Below, one piece after another: positions 34,732 through 42,765 of a DNA stretch of 64,000 bases; the stretch's first letter is position 1; every line of letters begins with the position of its first letter. Location of the stretch: contig NZ_LMDH01000001.1 of assembly GCF_001425755.1 (NCBI RefSeq), positions 1,152,474 through 1,216,473 on the forward strand. The letters are read 5' to 3'. The translations under genes were made by a program, and so were the position numbers. This DNA comes from Aeromicrobium sp. Root344. GTDB lineage: Bacteria; Actinomycetota; Actinomycetes; Propionibacteriales; Nocardioidaceae. The notes beneath the pieces are model-generated. The model searched no databases, was not told where the DNA came from, and saw nothing but the letters and a program-made list of their open reading frames with translations.

Positions 34732-35667
34732 TCAGGGCACGATGACGATCTTGCCGTGGAGGGAGCCTGCCGCTGCGTCGGCGTGAACGGCGGGCAGCTC
34801 GCTGAGCGGGACTCGACGAGCGACGTCGACTGACAGCTCGCCCTTGTCGATCCGCTCGACGAGCTCGGCCAGCTGCTCACGATCGTTGTTGACATAGAGA
34901 TCGACGCCCCTGACGCCACGGTCGGCATCACTGGGTGCCGGCATCCACACGGTCGTGCTGACGACGACGCCGCCGTCGCGCACACGGCCGGCCAGAGCCG
35001 TGAACGTCTCCGGATCGATCGGCGCCAGGTTGAGCAGGACGTCGACCGGCTCGGTCACTGCGGCAGTCACGTCTGTGGCGGTGTGATCGATGAGCTCGTC
35101 GGCGCCTTGTGCCTTCACCTGCTCGGCGGTGCGCGGGCTGGCGGTGGCGATCACGTGGGCCCCGGCCGCCTTGGCGAGCTGCACCGCATATCCGCCGACT
35201 GCTCCCCCGGCACCGTTGATCAGGACGCGCTCGCCAGCCTTGAGGCCAGCGTGGTCGAACAGTGCCTGCCGGGCCGTCAGCGCCACCAGCGGGAACGCCG
35301 CGGCGTCGGCGAGCGGGATGCTCGTCGGCGCGAGTGCCAGGCCGCCGGCGGACGCCAGCACGTACTCGGCGGAGGCGCCGTCCTCCACGAACGGCAGGAA
35401 CCCGACGACCGCGTCGCCGACCTTCACGCCCGACACGCCTTCGCCGAGCTCGTCCACGGTCCCGGCGACGTCGAGGCCCGGGATGTGGGGCAGCGTCAGG
35501 GGCATCGGTCCCTGCATGAACCCGGCGCGGATGTTGCCGTCCACGCCGTTGAACGAGGTGCCTGCGACGCGGATCCTGACCTGTCCGGACGCCGGGACCG
35601 GGAGGTCGACGTCCTCATAGCGCAGGACGTTCGCATCGCCGTACTCGTGGAATCGGATTGCCTTCAT
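34732..35667 (-). CDS. NADP-dependent quinone-type oxidoreductase (MDR family)
   Basis: A 311-residue zinc-free medium-chain dehydrogenase. MKAIRFHEYGDANVLRYEDV opens the catalytic domain, and the cofactor motif is INGAGGAVGGYAVQLAKAAGA (about residues 142-162). Such proteins reduce quinones or alpha,beta-unsaturated carbonyls. It is divergent from a MarR gene; the gap holds three inverted repeats (35691-35765), so the MarR protein probably represses it. No zinc cysteines are seen. Confidence 0.9.
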   Translation of the reverse strand: MKAIRFHEYGDANVLRYEDVDLPVPASGQVRIRVAGTSFNGVDGNIRAGFMQGPMPLTLPHIPGLDVAGTVDELGEGVSGVKVGDAVVGFLPFVEDGASAEYVLASAGGLALAPTSIPLADAAAFPLVALTARQALFDHAGLKAGERVLINGAGGAVGGYAVQLAKAAGAHVIATASPRTAEQVKAQGADELIDHTATDVTAAVTEPVDVLLNLAPIDPETFTALAGRVRDGGVVVSTTVWMPAPSDADRGVRGVDLYVNNDREQLAELVERIDKGELSVDVARRVPLSELPAVHADAAAGSLHGKIVIVP

Positions 35668-35690
35668 GTCGGTGCCTTCTCTCGATGTAG

Positions 35691-35765
35691 GTGCTTCGAA
35701 CTTGAAGCACATCACTGACGGTAGCAGTGCTTCGAATACGAAGCAAGTGCTTCGAACACGAAACA
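35691..35765. promoter_or_regulatory. Three MarR-type inverted repeats
   Basis: Box 1, GTGCTTC-GAACTT-GAAGCAC, at 35691-35710 and box 2, TGCTTCG-AATA-CGAAGCA, at 35728-35745 are perfect palindromes. Box 3, TGCTTCG-AACA-CGAAACA, at 35748-35765 has one mismatch. They fill most of the 115-bp gap between the quinone oxidoreductase gene and the MarR gene. Core: TGCTTCGAA. Likely an operator cluster for the MarR protein. Confidence 0.8.
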
Positions 35766-35782
35766 ACCAATACACTCGAGGC

Positions 35783-36289
35783 ATGACCGCCGACTCACCC
35801 CTGGATGCCACCCAGCTCCGCGCGTACTTCGCCCTCATGGAGGTGGCCGGGCTGTTGAAACACGCGGTCGAGCAGCAGCTGCGCGAGGCCGGCGACCTGA
35901 GCTTCGTCCAGTTCCAGCTCCTGGCCCGCCTCGGGCTCAACTCGGCGACCGGCAGCGAACGCATGACCGATCTCGCCGACGGCGTCGTCTACAGCCGCAG
36001 TGGACTGACCTATCAGGCCGGCCTGCTCGAGAAGGCCGGCCTCGTCACGCGCAGCCCGTCAGCGGACGATGACCGCGGCGTCACGGTCACCATCACGGAT
36101 GCTGGTCGCACACGACTCGAGACGGTGCTGCCGGGGCACACCGAGGTGATCAGCCATCAGCTGTTCGAGCCGCTGACGTCCGCAGACGCGTCGGCCCTCG
36201 CGGACCTGCTCGCACCGGTGCGCGACCACATGCGCGCCGCCCCGCCCCGCTCGGCAGCGCCTCGTCGACGACGCGCGGGCGCCGAGTGA
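35783..36289 (+). CDS. MarR-family regulator
   Basis: 168 residues. The winged helix-turn-helix is visible: FVQFQLLARLGLNSATGSER, then MTDLADGVVYSRSGLTYQA and the wing around TRSPSADDDRGVTVTITDAG. The C-terminus ends with a basic tail (RRRRAGAE). MarR proteins bind inverted repeats as dimers and leave DNA on binding phenolic or oxidant ligands. The ATG at 35783 lies 17 bp after the last of three palindromes, so it is probably autoregulated with the divergent oxidoreductase. Confidence 0.9.
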   Translation: MTADSPLDATQLRAYFALMEVAGLLKHAVEQQLREAGDLSFVQFQLLARLGLNSATGSERMTDLADGVVYSRSGLTYQAGLLEKAGLVTRSPSADDDRGVTVTITDAGRTRLETVLPGHTEVISHQLFEPLTSADASALADLLAPVRDHMRAAPPRSAAPRRRRAGAE

Positions 36290-36295
36290 GGCTGG

Positions 36296-36772
36296 CTAGA
36301 AGCTGAGCCGGGGCTGGTCGTAGAACGTCGGCGGCCCGGCACCGAACTCCAGTCCGAAGAACGTACCGGCCGGTCCGGTGTGCGAACCGGCCACGAAGCG
36401 CATGACGGTGCCGTCCGGATCCGGCACGTCCATCGCGACACCGAACTCGCCACGGTCCTGGATGTCACTGTGCGCGATCCCCAGCTCGTCGCACCGATCG
36501 GCCACGGTCGACATCTGGCCGATCGTGCTGACCTCGAACGCGCAGACATCGAAACCGTCCAGCACGGGGGTGCTCGCACAGTGCTCCCGCTCGCGCAGGC
36601 CGATCACGAATCCTGCAGCGTGGTCAGCCAGCACGACTCCTCGGACAGCCGCGTCCTCGGTGAACTCGGCGGCCAGCTCGAGGTCGAACAGGTCGGAGTA
36701 CCAACGGGCGCTGCGGGCCAGGTCGGTGACCGGAAGCTTGATCTGGCGTACGCCGACCAGCGGAAGACTCAT
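36296..36772 (-). CDS. VOC-family (glyoxalase-fold) protein
   Basis: 158 residues, a single VOC module. GVRQIKLPVTDLARSARWYS begins the first beta-alpha-beta-beta-beta unit, and VAMDVPDPDGTVMRFVAG closes the second. Family members include glyoxalases, epimerases and resistance proteins; metal ligands cannot be identified with confidence. The start MSLPLVGVRQ (ATG 36770-36772) is preferred over an upstream one. It is convergent with the MarR gene. Function unknown. Confidence 0.8.
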   Translation of the reverse strand: MSLPLVGVRQIKLPVTDLARSARWYSDLFDLELAAEFTEDAAVRGVVLADHAAGFVIGLREREHCASTPVLDGFDVCAFEVSTIGQMSTVADRCDELGIAHSDIQDRGEFGVAMDVPDPDGTVMRFVAGSHTGPAGTFFGLEFGAGPPTFYDQPRLSF

Positions 36773-36829
36773 GCCCTGCAGTGTCTCGCAGCACTCAGTC
36801 CAGCGCATCGACATCCCGAGAATTCGGCT

Positions 36830-37246
36830 TCACGCCGTGACGGACGCCTCCACCGATCGGCGATCCGCCAGTGCATCGAGCCTTCGCACCAGGGTCGGGA
36901 TCATCACCGCCGCGGCGATGAGGTGCAGGCCGACGAGGGTCCACGACGTCCCGGTGTCCGCGTCGGCGATCAACGGAGGCACCAGCGAGATCGCGGTCAG
37001 CGACACGGAGATCCAGGCAAACCGTTCCGCGGGGCGAGCGCTCCAACGATGCAGCGCCACAGCTAGCCCGACGCCGATGAGCGAGAAGAAGCCGGTGACC
37101 ACCGCCACGCCTGACAGTGGGATCGCCTCACCGCTGATCTCGAGATCGACACCGGCAGCCCGGAGGACAGCGGCAACGACGGTGGTGGCCGCCATAGCCG
37201 CGACGGCACCACCGAGGCCGGTGACCACGAGCCGACGCGTGCTCAT
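36830..37246 (-). CDS. DUF6069-like membrane protein
   Basis: 138 residues with four hydrophobic segments: residues about 8-29, 45-65, 77-95 and 102-120. This looks like the DUF6069 family of small actinobacterial membrane proteins of unknown function. The ATG at 37244-37246 overlaps the stop of the sigma factor gene by 4 bp, so the two are expressed together. It could be a membrane partner of the sigma factor. That is inference; no anti-sigma motif was seen. Confidence 0.75.
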   Translation of the reverse strand: MSTRRLVVTGLGGAVAAMAATTVVAAVLRAAGVDLEISGEAIPLSGVAVVTGFFSLIGVGLAVALHRWSARPAERFAWISVSLTAISLVPPLIADADTGTSWTLVGLHLIAAAVMIPTLVRRLDALADRRSVEASVTA

Positions 37247-38235
37247 GACTCGGCCGCCAGACGCTCCGGCAGGCCGAGCCGCGGGAACTGGTCGGCGTGG
37301 AAGATGAAGATCTCGGTGACCTTCCCGTCGCTGATGCGCAGGACGTCGATCGTCAGCGGCAGGTACGCGCCCTCGTGCTCCTGCCAGAGGTAGAACGCGA
37401 TCGCCGGCTGCCGGTTGACCGAGGTCAGCACCGTGCGCAGGTCGCCCAAGCTCTCGAACCCGTCGGCGACCCAGTCCCCGATGACGACGTCACGCCCGAC
37501 GTAGAGGCCGGGCGTGGGCGGCATCGCGTAGCGGACATCGTCGCGCAGCATCGTGGTGATCGCACCGATGTCCTTGGCCACGCTGGCGTCGGTGAAGCGC
37601 CGCACGAGCTCGCGCGTCTTGGCGTCCTCGTCGCGCCCGGTCCAGTCCTGCCGCTCAGCCGGCAGGTGCTCCCGCAGCCCGGCGCGGGCCCTTTGCAGCG
37701 CACTGTTGACCGAGTTGACCGAGTCGCCGAGCAGCTCCGCGACATCCTTCGCCGGCCAGCCCAGCACGTCCCGCAGGATCAGCACGGCCCGAGGGCGGGG
37801 CGCGAGGTGCTGGACTGCCACGACGTACGCCAGCTCGATCGTCTCCCGCGCGACCGCCAGCGCCTCCGGGTCGTCCGCCTCATCCGCCGCCAGCTCGTCG
37901 AGCAGCCGGTCCGGATAGGGCTGCAGCCACAGCACCTCGCCACCGGTCGCGGGCCCGGGGCGGCGCTTGGCGAGCAGGTCCAGGCAGGCGTTCGTGGCGA
38001 TCTTGTAGAGCCAGGCCCGGAACGTCGCCCGCCCCTCGTACGTCTCCCGTCGCCGCCAGGCGCGCAGGAACGTCTCCTGGACCGTGTCCTCGGCATCCTC
38101 GAACGAGCCGAGCATCCGGTAGCAGTGCACGTGGAGCTCCCGGCGGTGCGGCTCGGCCAGGTCGGAGAACCCCGCCTCGTCGATCTCACCCAGTCCACTC
38201 ACGCCCGGCTCCTCCAGTCGCATGTCCACACTCAT
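37243..38235 (-). CDS. ECF sigma factor with C-terminal SnoaL-like domain (SigG/SigJ type)
   Basis: 330 residues. Region 2 has HCYRMLGSFEDAEDTVQETF (about 37-57), and region 4 has LILRDVLGWPAKDVAELLGD. A C-terminal SnoaL-like domain follows (VRRFTDASVAKDIGAITTML, then SDGKVTEIFIFHADQFP). ECF sigma factors of this type carry the extension as an intrinsic regulator in place of a separate anti-sigma factor. ATG 38233-38235 is preferred to a GTG one codon earlier. A DUF6069 membrane gene follows with a 4-bp overlap. Confidence 0.92.
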   Translation of the reverse strand: MSVDMRLEEPGVSGLGEIDEAGFSDLAEPHRRELHVHCYRMLGSFEDAEDTVQETFLRAWRRRETYEGRATFRAWLYKIATNACLDLLAKRRPGPATGGEVLWLQPYPDRLLDELAADEADDPEALAVARETIELAYVVAVQHLAPRPRAVLILRDVLGWPAKDVAELLGDSVNSVNSALQRARAGLREHLPAERQDWTGRDEDAKTRELVRRFTDASVAKDIGAITTMLRDDVRYAMPPTPGLYVGRDVVIGDWVADGFESLGDLRTVLTSVNRQPAIAFYLWQEHEGAYLPLTIDVLRISDGKVTEIFIFHADQFPRLGLPERLAAES

Positions 38236-38247
38236 CACATCAGCCTT

Positions 38248-38282
38248 CCCGTCTCGTCATGTCCTTTCGTACGTATGACGGG
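38248..38282. promoter_or_regulatory. Imperfect inverted repeats upstream of the sigma factor
   Basis: CCCGTC (38248-38253) pairs with GACGGG (38277-38282), and CGTCAT (38255-38260) pairs with ATGACG (38275-38280). The two nested repeats lie 13-47 bp upstream of the sigma factor start. They may be an operator or a promoter palindrome; nothing decides this. Confidence 0.3.
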
Positions 38283-38375
38283 TGCGCCCGGAAAAACTCA
38301 TCACCGCGATCGTCGAGAACCCGGAGCCGGCTCCGTTCCAGCATCACACCGACCACGTGACAGAGGATGGATCAC

Positions 38376-38813
38376 ATGACTCACATTCAGCGCTTCGACC
38401 ACATCGGCATCACCGTCGCGGACCTGGACACGGCGACCGCGTTCTTCGTCAAGCTCGGTCTGGAGGTCGAGGGCACCGGCTCGGTGCAGGGCGAGTTCGC
38501 CGAGCTGGTCTGCGGCATCCCCGGCACACACTGCGAGATCGTGATGTTGAAGTCGCCCGACGGCGCCCGCTTCGAGCTCGCCCGCTTCGTCACGCCGGAC
38601 CACGTGCCCGGATCGCCGAACGCGATGGCCAACGAGCTGGGGCTGCGCAACGTGTCGTTCGAGGTCGACGACCTCCAGGCAGCGATCGACGAGCTGGCCG
38701 CTGACGGCTACGGACTCGTCGGCGGCATGGGCGAGTACGAGGGCACGGTGCGCATGGCGTACGTCCGCGGGCCCGAGGGGATCGTCGTGTCGCTGTTCGA
38801 GTACTTCGGCTGA
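38376..38813 (+). CDS. VOC-family (glyoxalase-fold) protein
   Basis: 145 residues. MTHIQRFDHIGITVADLDTA begins the first module and RMAYVRGPEGIVVSLFEYFG the last strand, typical of glyoxalase/epimerase proteins. His in FDHIGITV and Glu in SLFEYF occupy the expected metal-ligand positions (inference from family pattern). The ATG at 38376 has GAGG 9 bp before it; the ATG at 38367 would overlap that ribosome site. A hairpin follows at its 3' end. Confidence 0.85.
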   Translation: MTHIQRFDHIGITVADLDTATAFFVKLGLEVEGTGSVQGEFAELVCGIPGTHCEIVMLKSPDGARFELARFVTPDHVPGSPNAMANELGLRNVSFEVDDLQAAIDELAADGYGLVGGMGEYEGTVRMAYVRGPEGIVVSLFEYFG

Positions 38814-38841
38814 GAACACCGAGATGTACGCCGCTCAGCCG
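38807..38841. terminator. Hairpin between convergent genes
   Basis: CGGCTGAG (38807-38814) pairs with CTCAGCCG (38834-38841) over a 19-nt loop. The stem includes the stop of the VOC gene and the last codons of the oxidoreductase, so it may stop transcription from both sides. No T-run on either strand. Confidence 0.4.
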
Positions 38842-39566
38842 GCGACGCTCAGGACCACCTTGCCGCGCTTGCCCCGCTGGGTGAGCCGGTCGAACGCCGC
38901 CTCGAAGTCCGCGAGCGCGAACACGCTGTCGACCTGGGGGCGCAGCTCCGGCAACGCCGCGAGCTGTGCCCCGTCAGGCTCGACGATGAAGTAGTGCGCA
39001 CCGGGCGCCTCGGCCGCGATCGTCACGATCGACCCGGCACCGGCGGCATTCCGGGAGAGCGCCTCGCCGCCGACGGTGTCGAACAGCAGGTCGCAGCTCT
39101 CGCCGTCTCCGACCACCACAGCGCCGAGCTTCTCGGCGAGCTGCACAGCGAGGTGCCCCACGCCTCCCCCCGCACCGGTCACCATGACCCGCTGACCCGC
39201 GGTGAGACCGCCATGGATGACGAGGCCCTGCCAGGCACTCAGCCCCGGCATCGGCAGCGCCGCCGCCTCTTCGTGGCTCAGTCCGGCGGGCTTGGGCGCC
39301 AACACCGAACGCGGCACACTCGCCCACTCCGCGGCCACGCCATCGCGGTCGAACGGGGTCAGCGCCATGACCTCTTCACCCGTGCCCTCGACCACACCGG
39401 ACAGCTCGTACGACGGGGTGGCCGGCAGCCGGTCGGTCGGCCAGGTGAGCTCGTCGCGCGTGATCGCCGCGGCATGGACGCGAACGAGGACGTCGTCACC
39501 CTCCGGCTCGGGTCGCGGGATCTCCTCGAGCCGCAGTCCGTCGTCGTGCAGGCGTAGTGACTTCAT
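38835..39566 (-). CDS. Short quinone-oxidoreductase-like protein with reduced Rossmann domain
   Basis: 243 residues against a usual 310-330. The N-terminal catalytic domain is standard (MKSLRLHDDGLRLEEIPRPE), and the cofactor motif VTGAGGGVGHLAVQLAEKLG is present. Just after GAVVVGDGES the protein jumps to CDLLFDTVGGEALSRN, so much of the usual Rossmann sheet is missing. It may be a trimmed NADP-binding protein or partly inactive. The ATG at 39564-39566 overlaps the hydrolase stop by 4 bp. Confidence 0.82.
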   Translation of the reverse strand: MKSLRLHDDGLRLEEIPRPEPEGDDVLVRVHAAAITRDELTWPTDRLPATPSYELSGVVEGTGEEVMALTPFDRDGVAAEWASVPRSVLAPKPAGLSHEEAAALPMPGLSAWQGLVIHGGLTAGQRVMVTGAGGGVGHLAVQLAEKLGAVVVGDGESCDLLFDTVGGEALSRNAAGAGSIVTIAAEAPGAHYFIVEPDGAQLAALPELRPQVDSVFALADFEAAFDRLTQRGKRGKVVLSVAG

Positions 39567-40210
39567 GAGTCCTCCTCGGTGGGGCCGGGCGGGAGGGTTC
39601 CCGCCAGCCAATCGGTGATGGCAGCCCGGATCGCGGGCGCGTCCTTCTTGAGCGAGTGGTCGCCGGACACCACGGCGAGCGTCACCGTGCGCGGCAGCGT
39701 CTGGGGATCCGGTACGCCGAACGGGTCGCGTTCGCCCTGCACGACCAGCGTCGGCACGGCGACCGCCGTGAGCTCGGGGAGCCGGGACTTCTCGGGACGC
39801 CCCGGTGGGTGCAGCGGGAACGCGAGGCACAGCACCCCGACGGCACCGACATCCGCGGACGTACGACAGGCGACCCGACCGCCGAACGATCGCCCGCCAG
39901 CGATGAGCGGCGTCTCGACGTGCTCGTCGATCCGCAGGTGCTCGGCGACGGCGCACCACGCCGCATCGACCTGCGTGGCCGGCGCGGGTGCTCGGCGACC
40001 CGCGACGCGGTACGGCTGCTCGACGAGCGCGACCGCCAGACCCGCTCCGAGGGCGACGTCAGCCGCAAGGCGCAGGTCGACGGCGTTGACGCCACCACCG
40101 GCGCCATGGCCGAGCATCAGCAGTCCGCGGACCGCGACCTCAGGCCGGGCGAGGTGCACTCGCGCATCACCATGCGGGGTCGCGACGAGTGACTCCCCGA
40201 ACTCGGCCAT
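39563..40210 (-). CDS. Alpha/beta-hydrolase of the dienelactone-hydrolase/TEX30 type
   Basis: 215 residues. LGHGAGGGVNAVDLRLAADV begins the fold, GGRSFGG is the nucleophile elbow, VQGERDPFG holds the acid, and VSGDHSL the histidine; the triad therefore looks complete. Related proteins are small cytosolic hydrolases with poorly known substrates. The start is at 40208-40210. It overlaps the short oxidoreductase by 4 bp, so the two form an operon downstream of the CYP125 gene (28-bp gap) on the same strand. Confidence 0.85.
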   Translation of the reverse strand: MAEFGESLVATPHGDARVHLARPEVAVRGLLMLGHGAGGGVNAVDLRLAADVALGAGLAVALVEQPYRVAGRRAPAPATQVDAAWCAVAEHLRIDEHVETPLIAGGRSFGGRVACRTSADVGAVGVLCLAFPLHPPGRPEKSRLPELTAVAVPTLVVQGERDPFGVPDPQTLPRTVTLAVVSGDHSLKKDAPAIRAAITDWLAGTLPPGPTEEDS

Positions 40211-40238
40211 GCGAGAACCGTACGGCCATCAACCCGGT

Positions 40239-41489
40239 TCAGCGATAGGCGACCGGGAGCTCCTTGATGCCGTTGAGCCAGCCCGAACGCAGCCGGGACG
40301 CCTCGCCGGTGCGGCGGATGTCCGGGGCGAGGTCGGCGAGAGCCTCGAAGATCAGCTTGATCTCCATGCGGGCCAGGTTGGCGCCGATGCAGTAGTGGAC
40401 GCCGTGGCCGCCGAACGACAGGTGGGGGTTGGGGTCGCGGGTGATGTCGAACGTGAACGGGTCGGTGAAGACGTCCTCGTCGTGGTTGGCACTGGCATAG
40501 AACAGGGCGACCCGCTGGCCGGCCTTGATCTGCACACCGCTGAGCTCCACGTCCTCGAGGGCCGTGCGCTGGAACGAGGTCACCGGCGTGGCCCAGCGGA
40601 TGACCTCGTCGACCATCGTGCTCGGGCGCTCGCGCACCCAGAGGTCCCACTGCTCGGGATGGTCGAAGAACGCATTCATGCCGTGCGACGTCGCGTTGCG
40701 GGTGGTCTCGTTGCCGGCGACGGCCAGGGCGATCACGAAGAACCCGAACTCGTCGTCGGTCAGGCCGCGGCCGCCGTCCTCGCCGGACTGCACGAGCTTG
40801 GTGACGATGTCGTCGCGCGGATTGGCCTTGCGCTCGGCGGCGAGACCCATCGAGTACATCAGCACCTCGGCCGCAGCGGCCTCCGGATCGTTGTCCTCGC
40901 GGGCGAGATCGGCATCCTCGGCGCCGGTCATCTGGTTGGTCCAGTCGAAGATCTTCTTGCGGTCCTCGGCCGGGATGCCGAGCATGTCGCCGATGACCTC
41001 GAGCGGGTACTGCGAGGCGACCTGGTCGACGAAGTTGCCGCTGCCGACCTCGACCGCCTCCGCCACGATGCGGCGGGCCCGCTCCTCGAGCACCTCGTCG
41101 AGGGCCCCGATCGCCCGTGGGGTGAAACCGCGGCTGATGATCTTGCGCAGCTGGGTGTGATCGGGCGCGTCCTGGTTGATGATCACGACCTGCGTCATCT
41201 CGAGGGACTCACGCGTCGCGGTCTCCGGCAACCGGATGATCGCGCCGTTCTCCTTGCTGGAGAACACTCTGTTGTTCTTGGACACCTCGGAGATGTCGGC
41301 GTGCTTGGTCACCGCCCAGTAGCCCGTGCCCGCAGCCACGGACATCCCCGCGCGCGCCGAGTCCACCTGTTCGACCCAGTGGATCGGCGACGCCGTACGC
41401 AAGGCGGTGAACTCGTCGTGCGGCACGCCCGCGAGGTTGAGGTCCGGGTCGGTGAAGTCGAAGCCGTCGGGAAGCAGCTGTGCGGTCAT
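40239..41489 (-). CDS. cyp125: CYP125, sterol C26-monooxygenase (cytochrome P450)
   Basis: A 416-residue P450. Heme loop FGGHGVHYCIGANL has Cys367, the I-helix is AVAGNETTRN, and ExxR is present. Several CYP125-specific stretches, from memory of Rv3545c, are nearly identical: RLRKIISRGFTPRA-type LRKIISRGFTPRAIG, VTSFQRTALEDVELSGVQIK and LRSGWLNGIKE. CYP125 oxidises the sterol side chain at C26/C27 to start its removal. The ATG at 41487-41489 faces a TetR gene and repeats at 41502-41549. No KstR box is seen, unlike the M. tuberculosis gene. Confidence 0.9.
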   Translation of the reverse strand: MTAQLLPDGFDFTDPDLNLAGVPHDEFTALRTASPIHWVEQVDSARAGMSVAAGTGYWAVTKHADISEVSKNNRVFSSKENGAIIRLPETATRESLEMTQVVIINQDAPDHTQLRKIISRGFTPRAIGALDEVLEERARRIVAEAVEVGSGNFVDQVASQYPLEVIGDMLGIPAEDRKKIFDWTNQMTGAEDADLAREDNDPEAAAAEVLMYSMGLAAERKANPRDDIVTKLVQSGEDGGRGLTDDEFGFFVIALAVAGNETTRNATSHGMNAFFDHPEQWDLWVRERPSTMVDEVIRWATPVTSFQRTALEDVELSGVQIKAGQRVALFYASANHDEDVFTDPFTFDITRDPNPHLSFGGHGVHYCIGANLARMEIKLIFEALADLAPDIRRTGEASRLRSGWLNGIKELPVAYR

Positions 41490-41501
41490 GGGATCTCCTC
41501 G

Positions 41502-41549
41502 TCATACACTCTTTGAAGTCTGTATGAACAGAAACACAGATGTGTATGA
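41502..41549. promoter_or_regulatory. Repeated half-sites between cyp125 and TetR gene
   Basis: TCATACA (41502-41508), TGTATGA (41521-41527) and TGTATGA (41543-41549) occur in an 88-bp gap; the outermost pair extends to TCATACAC and GTGTATGA. They are spaced 12 bp and 15 bp apart. They are likely TetR half-sites, regulating both directions. No KstR-type motif is present here. Confidence 0.65.
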
Positions 41550-41577
41550 TCGTCAAGGAATCGAGCGAGGAGGCGCG

Positions 41578-42189
41578 ATGCGGTCACACGGGTGGAGCGG
41601 GCAGCCGCCGGCCGATGCGTCAGAGGCGCGCCGCCGCATCCTCGACGCCACGCGTACGCGCTTGAGCTCGACCGGCACGACGAGCATCTCGGAGATCGCC
41701 GACCTCCTCGGCGTCACCCGGCAGACGGTCTATCGCCACTTCCCCACGACCGAGGACCTGCTCAACGCCGCCTCGCTGGACGCCGCCGGCGACCTGGAGA
41801 GGCAGCTCATCGCGCACGTCGTCAAGCACCTCGATGGTTCGGGCGACGGCGCCGAGGCGGCCGTCGAAGCCGTCGCGTACGTCTACGAGCACCTCCGCGA
41901 CGACCCCGCGCTCAACCGGCTGCTGGCACCGGGCCAGATCAGCACGACGCTCGCCGGGCTGACAGCGCCCTCGTCGATCGCCCTCGGCGGCAAGCTGCTC
42001 GCCGGCCTCGGGGTCGACTGGTCGACGGGAGGCCTCGCCGAGGACGACCAGCTCGAGCTCGTCGAGCACCTGCTGCGCACGTTGCAGTCGCTCGTGCTCG
42101 ACCCAGGCGACCCAGAACGTACTGGCGAGGAGCTCCGCGCCTATCTGCGACGCTGGGTCGCCCCAGCCCTGCGCGGCGGGACCGCCTAG
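41578..42189 (+). CDS. TetR-family regulator next to cyp125
   Basis: 203 residues. HTH: TTSISEIADLLGVTRQTVYR (about 33-52), then HFPTTEDLLNAASLD. The C-terminal domain LEHL-type helices are unremarkable. GAGCGAGGAGG precedes the ATG at 41578; an earlier ATG at 41524 lies inside the repeats and is less likely. It is divergent from cyp125 and probably regulates it. Its stop shares CTAG with the opposite membrane protein gene. Confidence 0.9.
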   Translation: MRSHGWSGQPPADASEARRRILDATRTRLSSTGTTSISEIADLLGVTRQTVYRHFPTTEDLLNAASLDAAGDLERQLIAHVVKHLDGSGDGAEAAVEAVAYVYEHLRDDPALNRLLAPGQISTTLAGLTAPSSIALGGKLLAGLGVDWSTGGLAEDDQLELVEHLLRTLQSLVLDPGDPERTGEELRAYLRRWVAPALRGGTA

Positions 42190-42638
42190 CCGGCAGCGCT
42201 GCGGACTCGCCGAGTGAAGCTCAGCCCGGCTGTCGCCAGGAGCCCGGCCAGCACGATCTCGGCAACCACCAGGCCCGCATAGCCCGCCGCATCGTCGAGC
42301 TGACCGTCGTTCCCCGATGAGTTCGGGCTGGGAGCCCATTGGGTGGGACCGAAGAAGCTCGCGGTCGCATACCCCACGCCTGCGAGGACGACCAACCAGA
42401 AGACGACCCGGCCGGCCCCGAACCCGAGCTGCACCGCAAGCACCACCACCAGGGCGACCACCAGGACCGACGTCAACCGCATGAGTGGCAGGTGGTCGTT
42501 GAAGAATCGGCGCGGGTACGCCCCATGGCTGTTTCGCCGCGACCGCTCCAGGTCGGAGCAGAGGATGGCCAACCGGAGGATCAGCAGCACGCCAAGCCCC
42601 GCCACGGTGCCTCGCATCGCGGTACGTGAGCTGGTCAT
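42186..42638 (-). CDS. Small membrane protein of unknown function
   Basis: 150 residues with four hydrophobic stretches: about 12-25 (VAGLGVLLILRLAILC), 52-69, 74-92 and 118-138. A short charged loop and an Asn/Ser-rich loop (PSPNSSGNDGQLDD) separate them. No family recognised. ATG 42636-42638 has GGAGGA 9 bp before it on the minus strand. The stop shares CTAG with the TetR gene stop, a junction seen at other convergent pairs in this window, which supports the end being real. Confidence 0.65.
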   Translation of the reverse strand: MTSSRTAMRGTVAGLGVLLILRLAILCSDLERSRRNSHGAYPRRFFNDHLPLMRLTSVLVVALVVVLAVQLGFGAGRVVFWLVVLAGVGYATASFFGPTQWAPSPNSSGNDGQLDDAAGYAGLVVAEIVLAGLLATAGLSFTRRVRSAAG

Positions 42639-42765
42639 GCGGGTGGATCCTCCTTCGTGGGCGGGTGCGGTGGCCGCGTCAGCCACCTGTCCAGGGCATC
42701 GACGACCCATCCGAGAAGAAGTCCGAAGATCACCGGCTCAGCCTTCCAGCCCGCGAACGACTGAC

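Noticed and set aside
39579..41516. A 645-codon open frame on the plus strand
   Set aside because: It lies opposite the clear CYP125 and hydrolase genes. Its composition (His, Arg, Val, Asp runs) is typical of an antisense frame in GC-rich DNA.
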